A DNA stretch of 64,000 nt from Lujinxingia sediminis. Lineage in GTDB: Bacteria > Myxococcota_A > Bradymonadia > Bradymonadales > Bradymonadaceae. Position 1 is the first letter of the stretch; each line of letters opens with the position of its first letter. The notes under the pieces were generated by a model. That model worked only from the letters and a program-made list of their open reading frames with translations, was not told where the DNA came from and made no database searches. Location: NCBI RefSeq assembly GCF_004005565.1, contig NZ_SADD01000001.1:496001-560000 (forward strand), read 5' to 3'. The position numbers were made by a program, and so were the translations under genes. Shown here piece by piece: positions 19,244 through 29,260 of this stretch.

Positions 19244-19711
19244 ATGAAGATCAGCGTTGTGGCGATGGGCAAGATGCGAGACGAGCGTTTTGGCGCGCTC
19301 GCCAGAGAGTACCGTGAGCGTCTGGCGCACCATCTGCCGGTGGAAGACGTGGAGGTGCGTGAGGTGCGCGTCAGCGGTAACGATGTTGCCGGCGCACTCG
19401 CTGAGGAAGCCGAGGCGATGCGCAAGGCCTCGCCGGAGCCCGCGCTCACCATCGCGATGACCGAGGGAGGGAAGCAGATCGACAGCGCTGAGCTGGCCGA
19501 GTGGATGGACGACTGGATGGTCGGTGGCCAGCGCCACGTGGTCTTTTATATCGGCAGCGCACACGGGCTGGATCGGCAGTTTATAAAAAGCTGCGACCGG
19601 CGACTCTCGCTCTCGAAGATGACCTTCCCCCATGAAATGGCGCGCATGATGTTGTGGGAGCAGCTCTACCGGGCGATGACGATCATTCGCGGTGAGCCTT
19701 ACCACAAATAA
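19244..19711 (+). CDS. rlmH: 23S rRNA pseudouridine-1915 N3-methyltransferase RlmH
   Basis: SPOUT-class methyltransferase of 155 aa, the same length as the E. coli enzyme, modifying pseudouridine 1915 in helix 69 of 23S rRNA. The AdoMet knot is seen in VVFYIGSAHGLDRQF and LSLSKMTFPHEMARMM, and the invariant C-terminus YRAMTIIRGEPYHK is present. The ATG at 19244 has GGAG six bases upstream. It is convergent with rsfS, a frequent genomic neighbour, across a bidirectional terminator. Confidence 0.95.
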   Translation: MKISVVAMGKMRDERFGALAREYRERLAHHLPVEDVEVREVRVSGNDVAGALAEEAEAMRKASPEPALTIAMTEGGKQIDSAELAEWMDDWMVGGQRHVVFYIGSAHGLDRQFIKSCDRRLSLSKMTFPHEMARMMLWEQLYRAMTIIRGEPYHK

Positions 19712-19716
19712 GAATC

Positions 19717-19757
19717 AAAAAAGCGCCCCGGCAGCCTGGCTGCCGGGGCGCTTTTTT
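19717..19757. terminator. Bidirectional terminator between rlmH and rsfS
   Basis: Near-perfect hairpin: a 13-bp GC-rich stem (GCGCCCCGGCAGC and its complement) around CTG, extended by an A-run on the left and a T-run on the right, so it can terminate on both strands. Confidence 0.92.
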
Positions 19758-19806
19758 AATGCTGTGTGCTCATGGTCTCGCAACGCACATCGCGTTGAGC
19801 CGAGGG

Positions 19807-20256
19807 CTATCGGGCTCCGAAGGCTTCGCCGTCGAAGTGGCCGTAGAGCTCTTCGGGAGCGTCTTCCAGCTCAAGTCGCGGAGCCTCCGACCACATGCGT
19901 TCCAGGTCGTAGTCCTTGCGGGCGTCCTGGTGGAAGATGTGCACGATGATGTCGCCGTAGTCGAGCAGAGCCCAGCGGCCGGTATCCAGGCCTTCGGTGC
20001 CCATGCTCTTGCGGCCCGAATCACGCATCTCGGAGTCGACCCGGCGCGCCAGCGCCTGAACGTGACGCTCGGAGGTGCCGGTGGCCACGATGATAAAATC
20101 GGTGTAGCTCACCCGGCCGCGCAGATCGATGACGGTGGTGTTGAGCGCTTTTAAGTCCCAGGTGACCGCGGCGATGCCACGAGCGACTTCGAGCAGCTCC
20201 TGATCGATGTCGGACTGGGTGGGGGGCGGGGTGGAAGCGGCGCTATCTGTCTTCAT
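19807..20256 (-). CDS. rsfS: Ribosomal silencing factor RsfS
   Basis: A 149-aa RsfS/Iojap protein that binds uL14 on the large subunit and blocks subunit joining during starvation. Diagnostic segments are VSYTDFIIVATGTSERHVQALA, split here by no gap, then GTEGLDTGRWALLDYGDIIVH and the HIFHQDARKDYDLERMW tail. An approximately 15-residue Ser/Pro/Thr-rich N-terminus precedes the fold. It lies 93 bp downstream of proA on the same strand, a familiar proA-rsfS neighbourhood. Confidence 0.95.
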   Translation of the reverse strand: MKTDSAASTPPPTQSDIDQELLEVARGIAAVTWDLKALNTTVIDLRGRVSYTDFIIVATGTSERHVQALARRVDSEMRDSGRKSMGTEGLDTGRWALLDYGDIIVHIFHQDARKDYDLERMWSEAPRLELEDAPEELYGHFDGEAFGAR

Positions 20257-20349
20257 TCCTCTCCTGGTCAGGTTTGCCCGGAGCCTAAAGGCGCCGGTGA
20301 CCTCGTCAACCCTCGCCGGCTGGGGAGGGCGTTGAGGTGAAATCGCGGG

Positions 20350-21636
20350 TCACTCCCGGATCTGTCCCGTACCTAACACAACGAATTTGGTGGTCGTCAA
20401 TTCCTTTAAGCCCATCGGGCCGTAGGCGTGCATGCGGGTGGTGCTGATGCCGATCTCGGCGCCAAGGCCAAGCTGGCCGCCGTCGCTAAAGCGCGTCGAC
20501 GCATTAATAAGTACCACCGAGGAGTCCACCGCGTCGATGAAACGCTGAGACTGGGCATAACTCTCGGTGAGAAGGGCCTCGGAGTGGCGGGAGCCGAAGC
20601 GATCGATATGCGCGATGGCCTCCTCGAGGTCGGCGACGACGCGTACCGCGAGCTCCAGGCTTAAGAACTCGGCGGCATAGGCGTCGTCGGTGGCCGGGAT
20701 AAAGTCGATGTCGGCCGCGCGTGCGATCGCGGCGCTGGCCGGGCAGAGGTGCAGGCGTACGCCGGCCTGTGAGAGCGCTCTAAGGCAGCGTGGCACGTGC
20801 TCGTTGAGCGCGCTCCGGGTGAAAAGCAGTGTCTCGGCAGCATTGCAAACGCCCGGGCGCTGCACCTTGGCGTTGAGCACCACCCGCTCGACCGTCGCCG
20901 GGGTGGCCGAACCATCGACGACCACGTGGCAGACGCCCTCATCGTGTTTGATGACGGGAATGCGGGAGTGCTGATTCACAAATGCAATCAGCCCTTTGCC
21001 GCCCCGGGGGATGATGACGTCGATCGCATCACTAAGCGTGAGCAGGTGGGCGGTGGCTTCACGCTGGCGCGTCTCGACAAAGCCGATGGCCTGGCAGGCC
21101 TCCGGCGGAAGCGCGCTCTTCTGAAGTCCTTCTCGAAGGGCGGTGACCACAGCCAGGTTGGAGGCAAAGGCGTCACTTCCGCCTTTGAGCATCACGCCGT
21201 TGCCGCTCTTTAAACAGAGCCCGGCGGCGTCGCTGGTGACGTTGGGGCGGGCTTCGTAGATGATGCCGATGACGCCCAGAGGAATACGCTTTTTCGCGAC
21301 CTGGAGGCCGTTGGGGCGCATCCACATCTCATCGTAGCCCCCCAGGGGATCGGGCAGGGCGCGGACCTCGTCGAGAGCGCTGGCCATCTGTTCAATGCGC
21401 TCGGGGCTCAGGCGCAGGCGATCGATGAAGGACTCTTCCAGGCCATTGGCCCGGGCGGCTTCAAGGTCGGCCTGGTTGGCGCTGAGGATGGCCTCGGTGT
21501 GGGCGCGCAGCGCATCGGCCATGTGCGCAAGGGCATCATCGCGCAGGGCACCGGGCTGGCGAGCAAGCTCGCGGGCGGCTCGACGCACTCGGTGGGCCTG
21601 CTCGTTAAGCTGGGAAGGATCAAAAAGGTCGGTCAC
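20350..21636 (-). CDS. proA: Glutamate-5-semialdehyde dehydrogenase (gamma-glutamyl phosphate reductase)
   Basis: Second enzyme of proline synthesis, reducing gamma-glutamyl phosphate with NADPH. The 428-aa protein shows IPLGVIGIIYEARPNVT, the cofactor-side GNGVMLKGGSDA segment, and the catalytic cysteine in KVQRPGVCNAAETLL. The C-terminus contains the RMHAYGPMGLKELTTTKFV signature. Translation starts at a GTG with only a weak ribosome site. The gene diverges from groESL, with the groES promoter and CIRCE element in the shared spacer. No proB is nearby. Confidence 0.95.
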   Translation of the reverse strand: MTDLFDPSQLNEQAHRVRRAARELARQPGALRDDALAHMADALRAHTEAILSANQADLEAARANGLEESFIDRLRLSPERIEQMASALDEVRALPDPLGGYDEMWMRPNGLQVAKKRIPLGVIGIIYEARPNVTSDAAGLCLKSGNGVMLKGGSDAFASNLAVVTALREGLQKSALPPEACQAIGFVETRQREATAHLLTLSDAIDVIIPRGGKGLIAFVNQHSRIPVIKHDEGVCHVVVDGSATPATVERVVLNAKVQRPGVCNAAETLLFTRSALNEHVPRCLRALSQAGVRLHLCPASAAIARAADIDFIPATDDAYAAEFLSLELAVRVVADLEEAIAHIDRFGSRHSEALLTESYAQSQRFIDAVDSSVVLINASTRFSDGGQLGLGAEIGISTTRMHAYGPMGLKELTTTKFVVLGTGQIRE

Positions 21637-21781
21637 GGAGTACTCGCAAGAGTCGTTGGGTCAGAAGCTCAAGGCCCCCGGAGTGCGCCTTCGAATGAGG
21701 CTGTGCGGGGCTTGCGCACGGGACGATAGCGCTAACGGCGGCGTAATTGAAGGGGAAGCGCGGTGTGTCAAACTTTTCTGC

Positions 21782-21809
21782 TTGACTTGGTTAGGTCGGC
21801 GCATACGGT
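21782..21809 (+). promoter_or_regulatory. Predicted sigma-70 promoter of groESL
   Basis: TTGACT (21782-21787) and TACGGT (21804-21809) are separated by 16 bases. Transcription would start a few bases before or within the CIRCE element, the usual arrangement for HrcA control. Confidence 0.6.
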
Positions 21810-21817
21810 ATGCCGCG

Positions 21818-21844
21818 TTAGCACTCCCCCCTTGAGAGTGCTAA
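21818..21844 (+). promoter_or_regulatory. CIRCE operator (HrcA binding site)
   Basis: Perfect match to the CIRCE consensus: TTAGCACTC, nine bases, GAGTGCTAA. HrcA repressor bound here blocks groESL transcription until heat or misfolding inactivates it; GroE assists HrcA folding, closing the loop. The hrcA gene itself is not in this window. Confidence 0.97.
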
Positions 21845-21911
21845 GGAGCCGCATCGGCCCCTGTTTTCCAACACTCAACGTGTTTCTTAACCCATTCTAC
21901 GAGGTGAAGCG

Positions 21912-22202
21912 ATGAAGATTCAGCCCCTGTACGATCGCGTCCTGATCCAGCGCGTGCCCAGCGAAGAAAAGACGTCGACCGGTATCATCATCCCCGACAC
22001 CGCCAAAGAGAAGCCCCTTGAAGGCATCGTGCGCGCCACCGGTAAAGGTAAGCCCGGTGACGACGGTAAGCCCGTCGCGCTGCAGGTCAAAGAAGGCGAC
22101 AAGGTCCTCTTCGGCAAGTACTCCGGCACCGACGTCACGATCAACGGTGAAGAGCACCTGATCCTGCGTGAAGAAGAGATCCTGGCGGTCATCACCGACT
22201 GA
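21912..22202 (+). CDS. groES: Co-chaperonin GroES
   Basis: The 96-aa lid of the GroEL chamber. It begins MKIQPLYDRVLIQR, has the mobile loop around EEKTSTGIIIPDTAKEKP, and ends EEEILAVI, all standard for GroES. An AGGTG ribosome site precedes the ATG. First gene of the CIRCE-controlled operon, 109 bp ahead of groEL. Confidence 0.98.
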   Translation: MKIQPLYDRVLIQRVPSEEKTSTGIIIPDTAKEKPLEGIVRATGKGKPGDDGKPVALQVKEGDKVLFGKYSGTDVTINGEEHLILREEEILAVITD

Positions 22203-22257
22203 GTCTCACTGCCTCCTCGCGCACCAGTACAGGGCGCGAGAGATGTACTGCGTATGA

Positions 22258-23967
<1,710 letters not shown>

Positions 23968-24043
23968 GCCCTGTGTGCGTCGGCTCCGCGTTGAGTGCAA
24001 CGAGAGCCCACGCCACCCCCGACGCCTTAAAGCGTTGAAAGGT

Positions 24044-24081
24044 CCGCCCCCCGTGAGATGCTCGCGGGGGGCGGTTTTTTT
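24044..24081 (+). terminator. Terminator of groESL
   Basis: Ten-base-pair stem CCGCCCCCCG / CGGGGGGCGG with an 11-base loop, followed directly by seven T residues. Confidence 0.93.
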
Positions 24082-24183
24082 ATGGGCGCATTTGCGCCAG
24101 AAGGTCGCGCTGTGGTCTCGCGTCAGCCTTGAACTCCTTCCACAAGGAGGCGATGGACCGTGGGGATCTCGGGTGCTAGATTC

Positions 24184-24209
24184 GTGCACCCGCGGTCCTG
24201 CGGGTGCAC
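24184..24209 (+). repeat. Perfect inverted repeat upstream of the first kinase gene
   Basis: GTGCACCCGC, a six-base GGTCCT loop, then GCGGGTGCAC. It ends 26 bp before the kinase ATG and has no T-run, so it is more likely a leader hairpin or protein-binding site than a terminator. Confidence 0.6.
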
Positions 24210-24235
24210 GTGGTGTGTTGAGCCAGAGAGTTTGC

Positions 24236-25948
24236 ATGTCCCACCCAGAAGCTGAGACCCGGGCGTTTCGTGAGCTGCGCGCCGGGGTTCTCTTTGAAGG
24301 AAAATACCGCATTATGCGGCCGCTGGGGGAGGGGAGCTTTGCCACCGTGGTGCATGCGCGTCATGAGGTGATGGACCGTGATGTGGCGCTGAAGTTTTTG
24401 CGTCCCGAAGTGATGGCGGCTCACCCCGAGGTGGCCGAGCGTTTTATCACCGAGGTGCGCGTGGCCAGCCGCCTCAAAGACCCGCATACGGTGGCGATCT
24501 TCGACTTCGGGACCACCTCCGATAGCATCCCCTACATGGTGCTGGAGTACGTCGATGGGCGTACCCTCGATGAGGTTATTGAAGCGCGGGGGGCGTTGGG
24601 CAAGCGCCGATCCATGGAGTGTTGCCTGCAGATCCTGGCAAGTCTGGAGGAGGCCCACGCCCATCATGTGATTCACCGCGACTTGAAGCCGGCCAACCTG
24701 ATGGTGGGGCGCACCGCCCGGGGGGGCTGGACCGTTAAAGTGCTGGACTTCGGGGTGGCCAAGCTGGTGGAGCGCGCCGGGGAGACGATTCAGACGAGCT
24801 CCGGGCGTCAGTCCACACAGTTTATCGGGACGCCGCGTTATATGAGTCCTGAGCAGATCCTGGGTCAGAAGGTCAGCGCCTCAAGCGACCTGTACAGTCT
24901 GGGGCTGATCTTTTTCGAGATGTGCACCGGCCGGGCGTGTATCGCCGAGACGAGTGTGGCGAAGGTGGCGCGCTTTCACCTGGCGGAGGAGCCGCTTCCG
25001 CTCCATGGCATTGAGGAACTGCCGGAGGCGCTTCAGGCCATCATTCACCGGGCGACGGCGCGTCACCCGCAGGCGCGTTACGCTTCGGCCCGGGAGTTTC
25101 GCGAAGAGCTGGAGGCGATCCTCCAGGGGCGAGCGCGCGGAGGCTCATCGTACCCCTCGCTCCCGCAGACGCCCGCATTGAAGTCGGAGCCTTCCGAGGC
25201 CTCCGCCGATGTGTTTTCTGGCAAGGGGTACGTGCCGCTCCCGGAAGATTCCGAGTCGGAGGCGTCCTCCGCAGCGCAGCGAACGCCCTCGGGCAACATG
25301 CGCCGAACCACCGGGATGCGCCGAACCACCGGCGTACGCGGGATCAGCAGCGCGAGCAGCACCCCGCCTCCCCAGCGCACCGTCTCACAGTCGGGAAGTC
25401 TTTCGGTCGGAGAGCTTGATCTGGACCTTCACTCGGTCGCACGTCAGCAGCATCAGCTCGCAGCGCGGCAAACGCCCAGTGTGGATGATCTTCGCCAGAG
25501 TCAGGACCGAGCCGCCAGTCACGCGCACTGGCGGCTGACGTTGGCGAGCAGCCTGGGGCTCGTGCTTGTCGCTGCGCTCTCCTTTGCATTGGTCTCCGCA
25601 GCGGCCACTCCCCTGGGAGGCGCCACACGTGCGGTGGTCGGTGTGTTGCCTTTTCTTCTGGCCTTTCTGTGGGTAGCCTTCTCCAACACGTTGCACTTTC
25701 CCGATGTGACCCGGCGATGGCTTCTGCCCTGGCTCAGGCGTACGTCGGCGGCAAGTGCGGTGGGGCTGGTGGTGATTGGCCTTGTATTTCCAGCCGCCGC
25801 TGCCGCCGCGCTACGCAATGAGGCGCTGTGGTTTCTGGGAGAGCAGGTCAGCGGCGCGCCCCTTTTTCTGCGTTTGACGATTGGCTCGCTGGCCGGTGCG
25901 TTGGCCGGGCTCTATGAGCTGATGGCTGGCCTGATTCCCTGGGCCTGA
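24236..25948 (+). CDS. Serine/threonine protein kinase with C-terminal membrane anchor
   Basis: A 570-aa Hanks-type kinase. The kinase domain covers about residues 23-290: glycine loop LGEGSFATV, Lys53 in VALKFL, catalytic Asp149 in HRDLKPAN, Asp171 in DFGVA, and the GTPRYMSPEQ activation segment. All catalytic residues are present and it is an RD kinase. A long low-complexity region follows, including an RRTTG repeat (MRRTTGMRRTTGVRG) rich in possible phosphorylation sites. Four hydrophobic segments end the protein, with hardly any extracytoplasmic loop. The ATG at 24236 (MSHPEAE) was chosen from the position of the kinase fold; its ribosome site is weak. The next gene is a paralogue 20 bp downstream, suggesting one operon. 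Confidence 0.9.
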   Translation: MSHPEAETRAFRELRAGVLFEGKYRIMRPLGEGSFATVVHARHEVMDRDVALKFLRPEVMAAHPEVAERFITEVRVASRLKDPHTVAIFDFGTTSDSIPYMVLEYVDGRTLDEVIEARGALGKRRSMECCLQILASLEEAHAHHVIHRDLKPANLMVGRTARGGWTVKVLDFGVAKLVERAGETIQTSSGRQSTQFIGTPRYMSPEQILGQKVSASSDLYSLGLIFFEMCTGRACIAETSVAKVARFHLAEEPLPLHGIEELPEALQAIIHRATARHPQARYASAREFREELEAILQGRARGGSSYPSLPQTPALKSEPSEASADVFSGKGYVPLPEDSESEASSAAQRTPSGNMRRTTGMRRTTGVRGISSASSTPPPQRTVSQSGSLSVGELDLDLHSVARQQHQLAARQTPSVDDLRQSQDRAASHAHWRLTLASSLGLVLVAALSFALVSAAATPLGGATRAVVGVLPFLLAFLWVAFSNTLHFPDVTRRWLLPWLRRTSAASAVGLVVIGLVFPAAAAAALRNEALWFLGEQVSGAPLFLRLTIGSLAGALAGLYELMAGLIPWA

Positions 25949-25968
25949 ACTCCCGAAACGAGGATAGG

Positions 25969-27507
25969 ATGAGCAGCCCGCATCGACGACTGCAACAACT
26001 TATCCGCCAGGGCGATCTTCTGGTGGGACGCTATCGCATTGGTCGCCGTGTGGGAGCGGGGGCCTATGGGATGATCTTCAGCGCGGTTGACGAGATCACC
26101 ACCGAACGTGTGGCCATTAAGGCGATTCCTCCGGCCGATAGTCAGAGCTCGGAGACGGCCATCGGGCGTTTTCAGCGCGAGATGAAGGTGGTGCGCGCGC
26201 TGGTGCATGCCAACATCATCTCGCTCTATGACTTTGGGCGCACAGACGATGGCCTGATTTTCATGGTGCTGGAGTACGTCGATGGCGAGACGCTCGATAA
26301 GGTTGCGCACGCCTCGCCACTCTCGCTGGAGGTGGCCTCCGATGTGACCCGTCAGATCGCGATGGCGCTGGAGGTAGCCCACAATGCCGGGGTGATTCAC
26401 CGCGACCTAAAGCCGGCAAACGTGATGCTGACGCCCACGCGCTACGGCGGCTACCGTGTCAAGGTGCTGGATTTTGGCATGGCCAAGGTGCTCTCGCGTC
26501 TGGAAGATGAATCGATCGTCGATCTGACGCGCGAGGGCATCGCGGTGGGAACGCCGCGCTACATTGCCCCCGAGCAGGCTCGCGGGCTACCGGTCGGACC
26601 GGCAGCAGATATGTACGCGGTGGGCCTGCTCTTCTACGAGATGCTCGCCGGTGAGCAAGCCGTGCGCGCGTCGAGCGTGGAGGACGCCATCAGCGCGCAT
26701 GTCTCCCGAAAGCCTCTGGAGCTGGCGCGCCTGAGTGAGATTGACCCTCGAGCGCACGGGGTGCTTCGAGCGTTACTTGAAAAAGATCCCGAGCGACGGC
26801 TTCACAGCGCCGCGGCGTTGCTCAGCGCGCTCGACCGACTGGAGCGCGATCAGGAGGTCGTCCCCGCGCTCAACATCTCGGACGTTCGGGATGGGGCGCT
26901 GGGTGAGCAAGTCGATATCCTGGCCAGCGTCGACCCTGATGAGTTTAAACGAAAGCGCAGCGCTGGCGAAGTTGTCGGCGGTCTGTTCGGGCGTGGCGAC
27001 GCGTTGGAGCTGGATTATGACGCCTACCGTGAGCACGCCCCCCGTGAGCGCGACCCGGTGGCACGCCGCCGCCAGCTGCGCTTTGACCGCTTCCTGAGAT
27101 TGCCGCGCTCGACTGCGGAATGGGCCGAGGTGTGGTTGAGCCTCATCGCCTTCCCGATGGCCTTTTTGATGATTGGGGCTCAGGCCAGTGAGCTCGACCA
27201 CCTGTTGCGACTGGGGGTTTCGGTGAGCCCCTTTGTGCTCGCGCTGGTGTGGTCACTGGCCTCGCCATCGAGCGACTGGTCGGGCTCGCTGGGGCGGTTG
27301 ACCTGGCTTTTAAGCCTGGTCGGTGCCGGGGTAGCCCATGCGCTGGGCCCGGCGGACCTGGCCGGCGCCATGGCGCGCGATCCGGCCTGGTTTGCGCGCG
27401 GCATCGACCACCTGGCAGTGGTGCAGTGGGTGGGGGGCGTTGCCACCTGGTTCTCGCATCACTGGTCTACGCTTGTGCAGAGTTTGCTTCAAAGCGCATC
27501 TCGCTGA
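25969..27507 (+). CDS. Serine/threonine protein kinase with C-terminal membrane anchor (paralogue)
   Basis: A 512-aa Hanks-type kinase: glycine loop VGAGAYGMIF, Lys51 (VAIKAI), Asp146 in HRDLKPAN, Asp168 in DFGMA, and GTPRYIAPEQ. A linker of about 100 residues leads to a C-terminal block of about four hydrophobic segments (VWLSLIAFPMAFLMIGAQA, VSPFVLALVWSLA, LTWLLSLVGAGVAHAL and a last one near VVQWVGGVATWF). The layout matches the kinase encoded just upstream, so the pair likely arose by duplication and may phosphorylate each other. Substrates are unknown. AGGATAGG directly precedes the ATG. Confidence 0.9.
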   Translation: MSSPHRRLQQLIRQGDLLVGRYRIGRRVGAGAYGMIFSAVDEITTERVAIKAIPPADSQSSETAIGRFQREMKVVRALVHANIISLYDFGRTDDGLIFMVLEYVDGETLDKVAHASPLSLEVASDVTRQIAMALEVAHNAGVIHRDLKPANVMLTPTRYGGYRVKVLDFGMAKVLSRLEDESIVDLTREGIAVGTPRYIAPEQARGLPVGPAADMYAVGLLFYEMLAGEQAVRASSVEDAISAHVSRKPLELARLSEIDPRAHGVLRALLEKDPERRLHSAAALLSALDRLERDQEVVPALNISDVRDGALGEQVDILASVDPDEFKRKRSAGEVVGGLFGRGDALELDYDAYREHAPRERDPVARRRQLRFDRFLRLPRSTAEWAEVWLSLIAFPMAFLMIGAQASELDHLLRLGVSVSPFVLALVWSLASPSSDWSGSLGRLTWLLSLVGAGVAHALGPADLAGAMARDPAWFARGIDHLAVVQWVGGVATWFSHHWSTLVQSLLQSASR

Positions 27508-27602
27508 GGGCCAGAGTCCTTTCGAAGGGCGCGGGGGGGAATGCGCGGGGAGATGGCGCGGTTGAGGGCGGCGTACCCATCAAGCGCGGCACGACGGCCG
27601 GC

Positions 27603-27630
27603 TTGACACTGCTCCGGCGTGGGTTGTAGG
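27603..27630 (+). promoter_or_regulatory. Predicted promoter of the parvulin lipoprotein gene
   Basis: TTGACA (27603-27608), a 16-base spacer, then TGTAGG (27625-27630). The -35 is perfect and the -10 weak. It lies 57 bp before the start codon. Confidence 0.5.
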
Positions 27631-27686
27631 CCAAAGCGCGTTCTTTCGTGCCAACCCATGCCCCCTTTATTACCCCGGGAGATTTC

Positions 27687-28955
27687 ATGCTCTTTGAGAA
27701 ACGCCGACTGATCGGGCTCGCGCTCGTTGCTGCTCTGGGAGGCGGCGTCGTCGCCTGCGATTCCTCCTCCACCAAAGACGAGGCTGCGCCCAACGCCGAG
27801 GCCGAGCTCGCCGAGGAGGAAAAGGCCGAAGGTGAAGCTGTCGCCGAGGAAGGTGCCGACGCCATCCCCTCGCCAGAGGACATTCCCCTTGAGGAGTTGC
27901 CCTTCCACGCCACCGGCCCCGTTGCCAAAGTCAACGGCAAGGATGTTGGTCATGAGACGTTTAACGAGATGGTTCGCCATCGCGCCGCGCGTCTTCCCGA
28001 GAAGGTTCCCGCGCAGATGCTCGAGATGCTCAAGTCGCAGACCGTCGACCTGGCCATCGACCACTACCTGGTCGAGAGCACCCTGGATGAGGCCAAGGTC
28101 GTCGCGACCGAAGGCGACGTCGAAAAGCTCTTCAATGAGTTTCGCGAGCGCTTCCCCAACGACGCGATGTTCCGCGGCTACCTCCAGCAGATGGGAATTG
28201 AGGAAGCTTCGCTGCGTGAGAATATGGCGCGTGACGCCCGCCTGGAGAACTACCTGGCGGATAAGTACGACCTGGAAGTCCCGGCCGAAGAGGTCGAGAC
28301 CTACTACAACGAGCATACCGACCGCTTTACTCGCCCCGATGAGGTTCGCGCGCGTCATATCCTGATCAAGGTGGAGCGCGGCGCTGACGATGAGGCCGTG
28401 GCCACCGCGCGCGCCAAAGCCGAAGAGGTGCTCGCCATGGCCAAGGCCGATGGTGCTGACTTTGAGGCGCTGGCCAAAGAGCACTCCGAAGGCCCCACCG
28501 CCCCGCGCGGTGGTGATCTCGGGTTCTTCGGCAAAGATCGCATGGTCCCGGAGTTCTCCGAAGTCGCCTTTACGATGAACGCCGGTGACGTTTCGGATCT
28601 GGTGCGTACGCAGTTCGGCTTCCACATCATCGAGGTCGTGGAGAAGCGTGAAGCCGCCACCGCGCCCCTGACCGAAGTCGCCGAGGCCATCTCGGTGGAG
28701 CTTCGTCACCAGCGCCGCACCCAGCTCTTCCAGCGCATGCTGACCGAGCTTCGTGAAGCGGCCACCATTGAGCGTCTCGATGATAACATCACGGTCAACG
28801 AGACGATGGCTGCCGCGCCCTCCGAGATGGCTCCGGGCATGCCGCAGATGAACCTGCCCGGCCAGGTGGCTCCGCAGCAGCAGGGTCAGAAGGCGCTCCC
28901 CGGTCAGCAGCAGGGAAGCCGTCAGCTTAAGCTCGACCCGAGCCTGCAGCCCTGA
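27687..28955 (+). CDS. Peptidyl-prolyl isomerase lipoprotein (PpiC/SurA-like parvulin)
   Basis: A 422-aa exported folding factor. The N-terminus (MLFEKRRLIGLALVAALGG then VVAC) is a lipoprotein signal peptide with the acylated Cys around residue 24. An acidic Glu/Ala-rich linker follows, then a SurA-type N-terminal chaperone region (VAKVNGKDVGHETFNEMV onwards). One parvulin domain follows (RARHILIKVERG, FEALAKEHSEGPTAPRGGDLG, FGFHIIEVVEK). The C-terminus is Gln/Pro-rich. It should help outer-membrane or secreted proteins fold in the periplasm. The ATG at 27687 follows GGGAG and was chosen because the signal peptide starts there. Confidence 0.9.
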   Translation: MLFEKRRLIGLALVAALGGGVVACDSSSTKDEAAPNAEAELAEEEKAEGEAVAEEGADAIPSPEDIPLEELPFHATGPVAKVNGKDVGHETFNEMVRHRAARLPEKVPAQMLEMLKSQTVDLAIDHYLVESTLDEAKVVATEGDVEKLFNEFRERFPNDAMFRGYLQQMGIEEASLRENMARDARLENYLADKYDLEVPAEEVETYYNEHTDRFTRPDEVRARHILIKVERGADDEAVATARAKAEEVLAMAKADGADFEALAKEHSEGPTAPRGGDLGFFGKDRMVPEFSEVAFTMNAGDVSDLVRTQFGFHIIEVVEKREAATAPLTEVAEAISVELRHQRRTQLFQRMLTELREAATIERLDDNITVNETMAAAPSEMAPGMPQMNLPGQVAPQQQGQKALPGQQQGSRQLKLDPSLQP

Positions 28956-29162
28956 TGGCATCGCCCGCAGGGGCGATAGCGATCGACGTTAAGAGTATGA
29001 CGCCGTGAGCCAGCGTTGACGCCGTGTCTGCTGCGTTGAGAGCACCTCGGGCAGCGTTGCAAAGCCCCGACGATGCGAAAGCATCGCCTTAAGTTTCGCG
29101 CCTTGCCCGAGACGCTTTCGGCTTCGCAGCCGTCGACCTCAACTTCTGCTCACGGGGTAGTA
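28956..29162. other. Intergenic stretch with two non-terminator hairpins
   Basis: The 305-bp gap between the parvulin gene and the convergent synthase gene holds no ORF with a ribosome site. It contains ATCGCCC-GCAG-GGGCGAT just after the stop (28960-28977) and CGATGC-GAAA-GCATCG, a stem with a GNRA tetraloop (29071-29086). Neither is followed by T residues. The real terminator lies at 29163. A small RNA is possible but no promoter was seen. Confidence 0.35.
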
Positions 29163-29193
29163 AGCCCCGGCGCCTGATGGCGTCGGGGCTTTT
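29163..29193 (+). terminator. Terminator of the parvulin lipoprotein gene
   Basis: Twelve-base-pair stem AGCCCCGGCGCC / GGCGTCGGGGCT (one G-U pair) around TGAT, followed by TTTT. It sits about 210 bp past the stop codon. Confidence 0.8.
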
Positions 29194-29260
29194 GGGATCT
29201 TGGTTGCGATACGCCCCGGTCGCTGCTGCAACGGCTCGGCGCCAGGGGGGGGGGCGTGAA

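Noticed and set aside
24153-24179. Nine-codon micro-ORF with AAGGAGG upstream
   Set aside because: Only two bases separate the ribosome site from the ATG and the peptide (MDRGDLGC) has no attenuator features; kept only as part of a leader observation.
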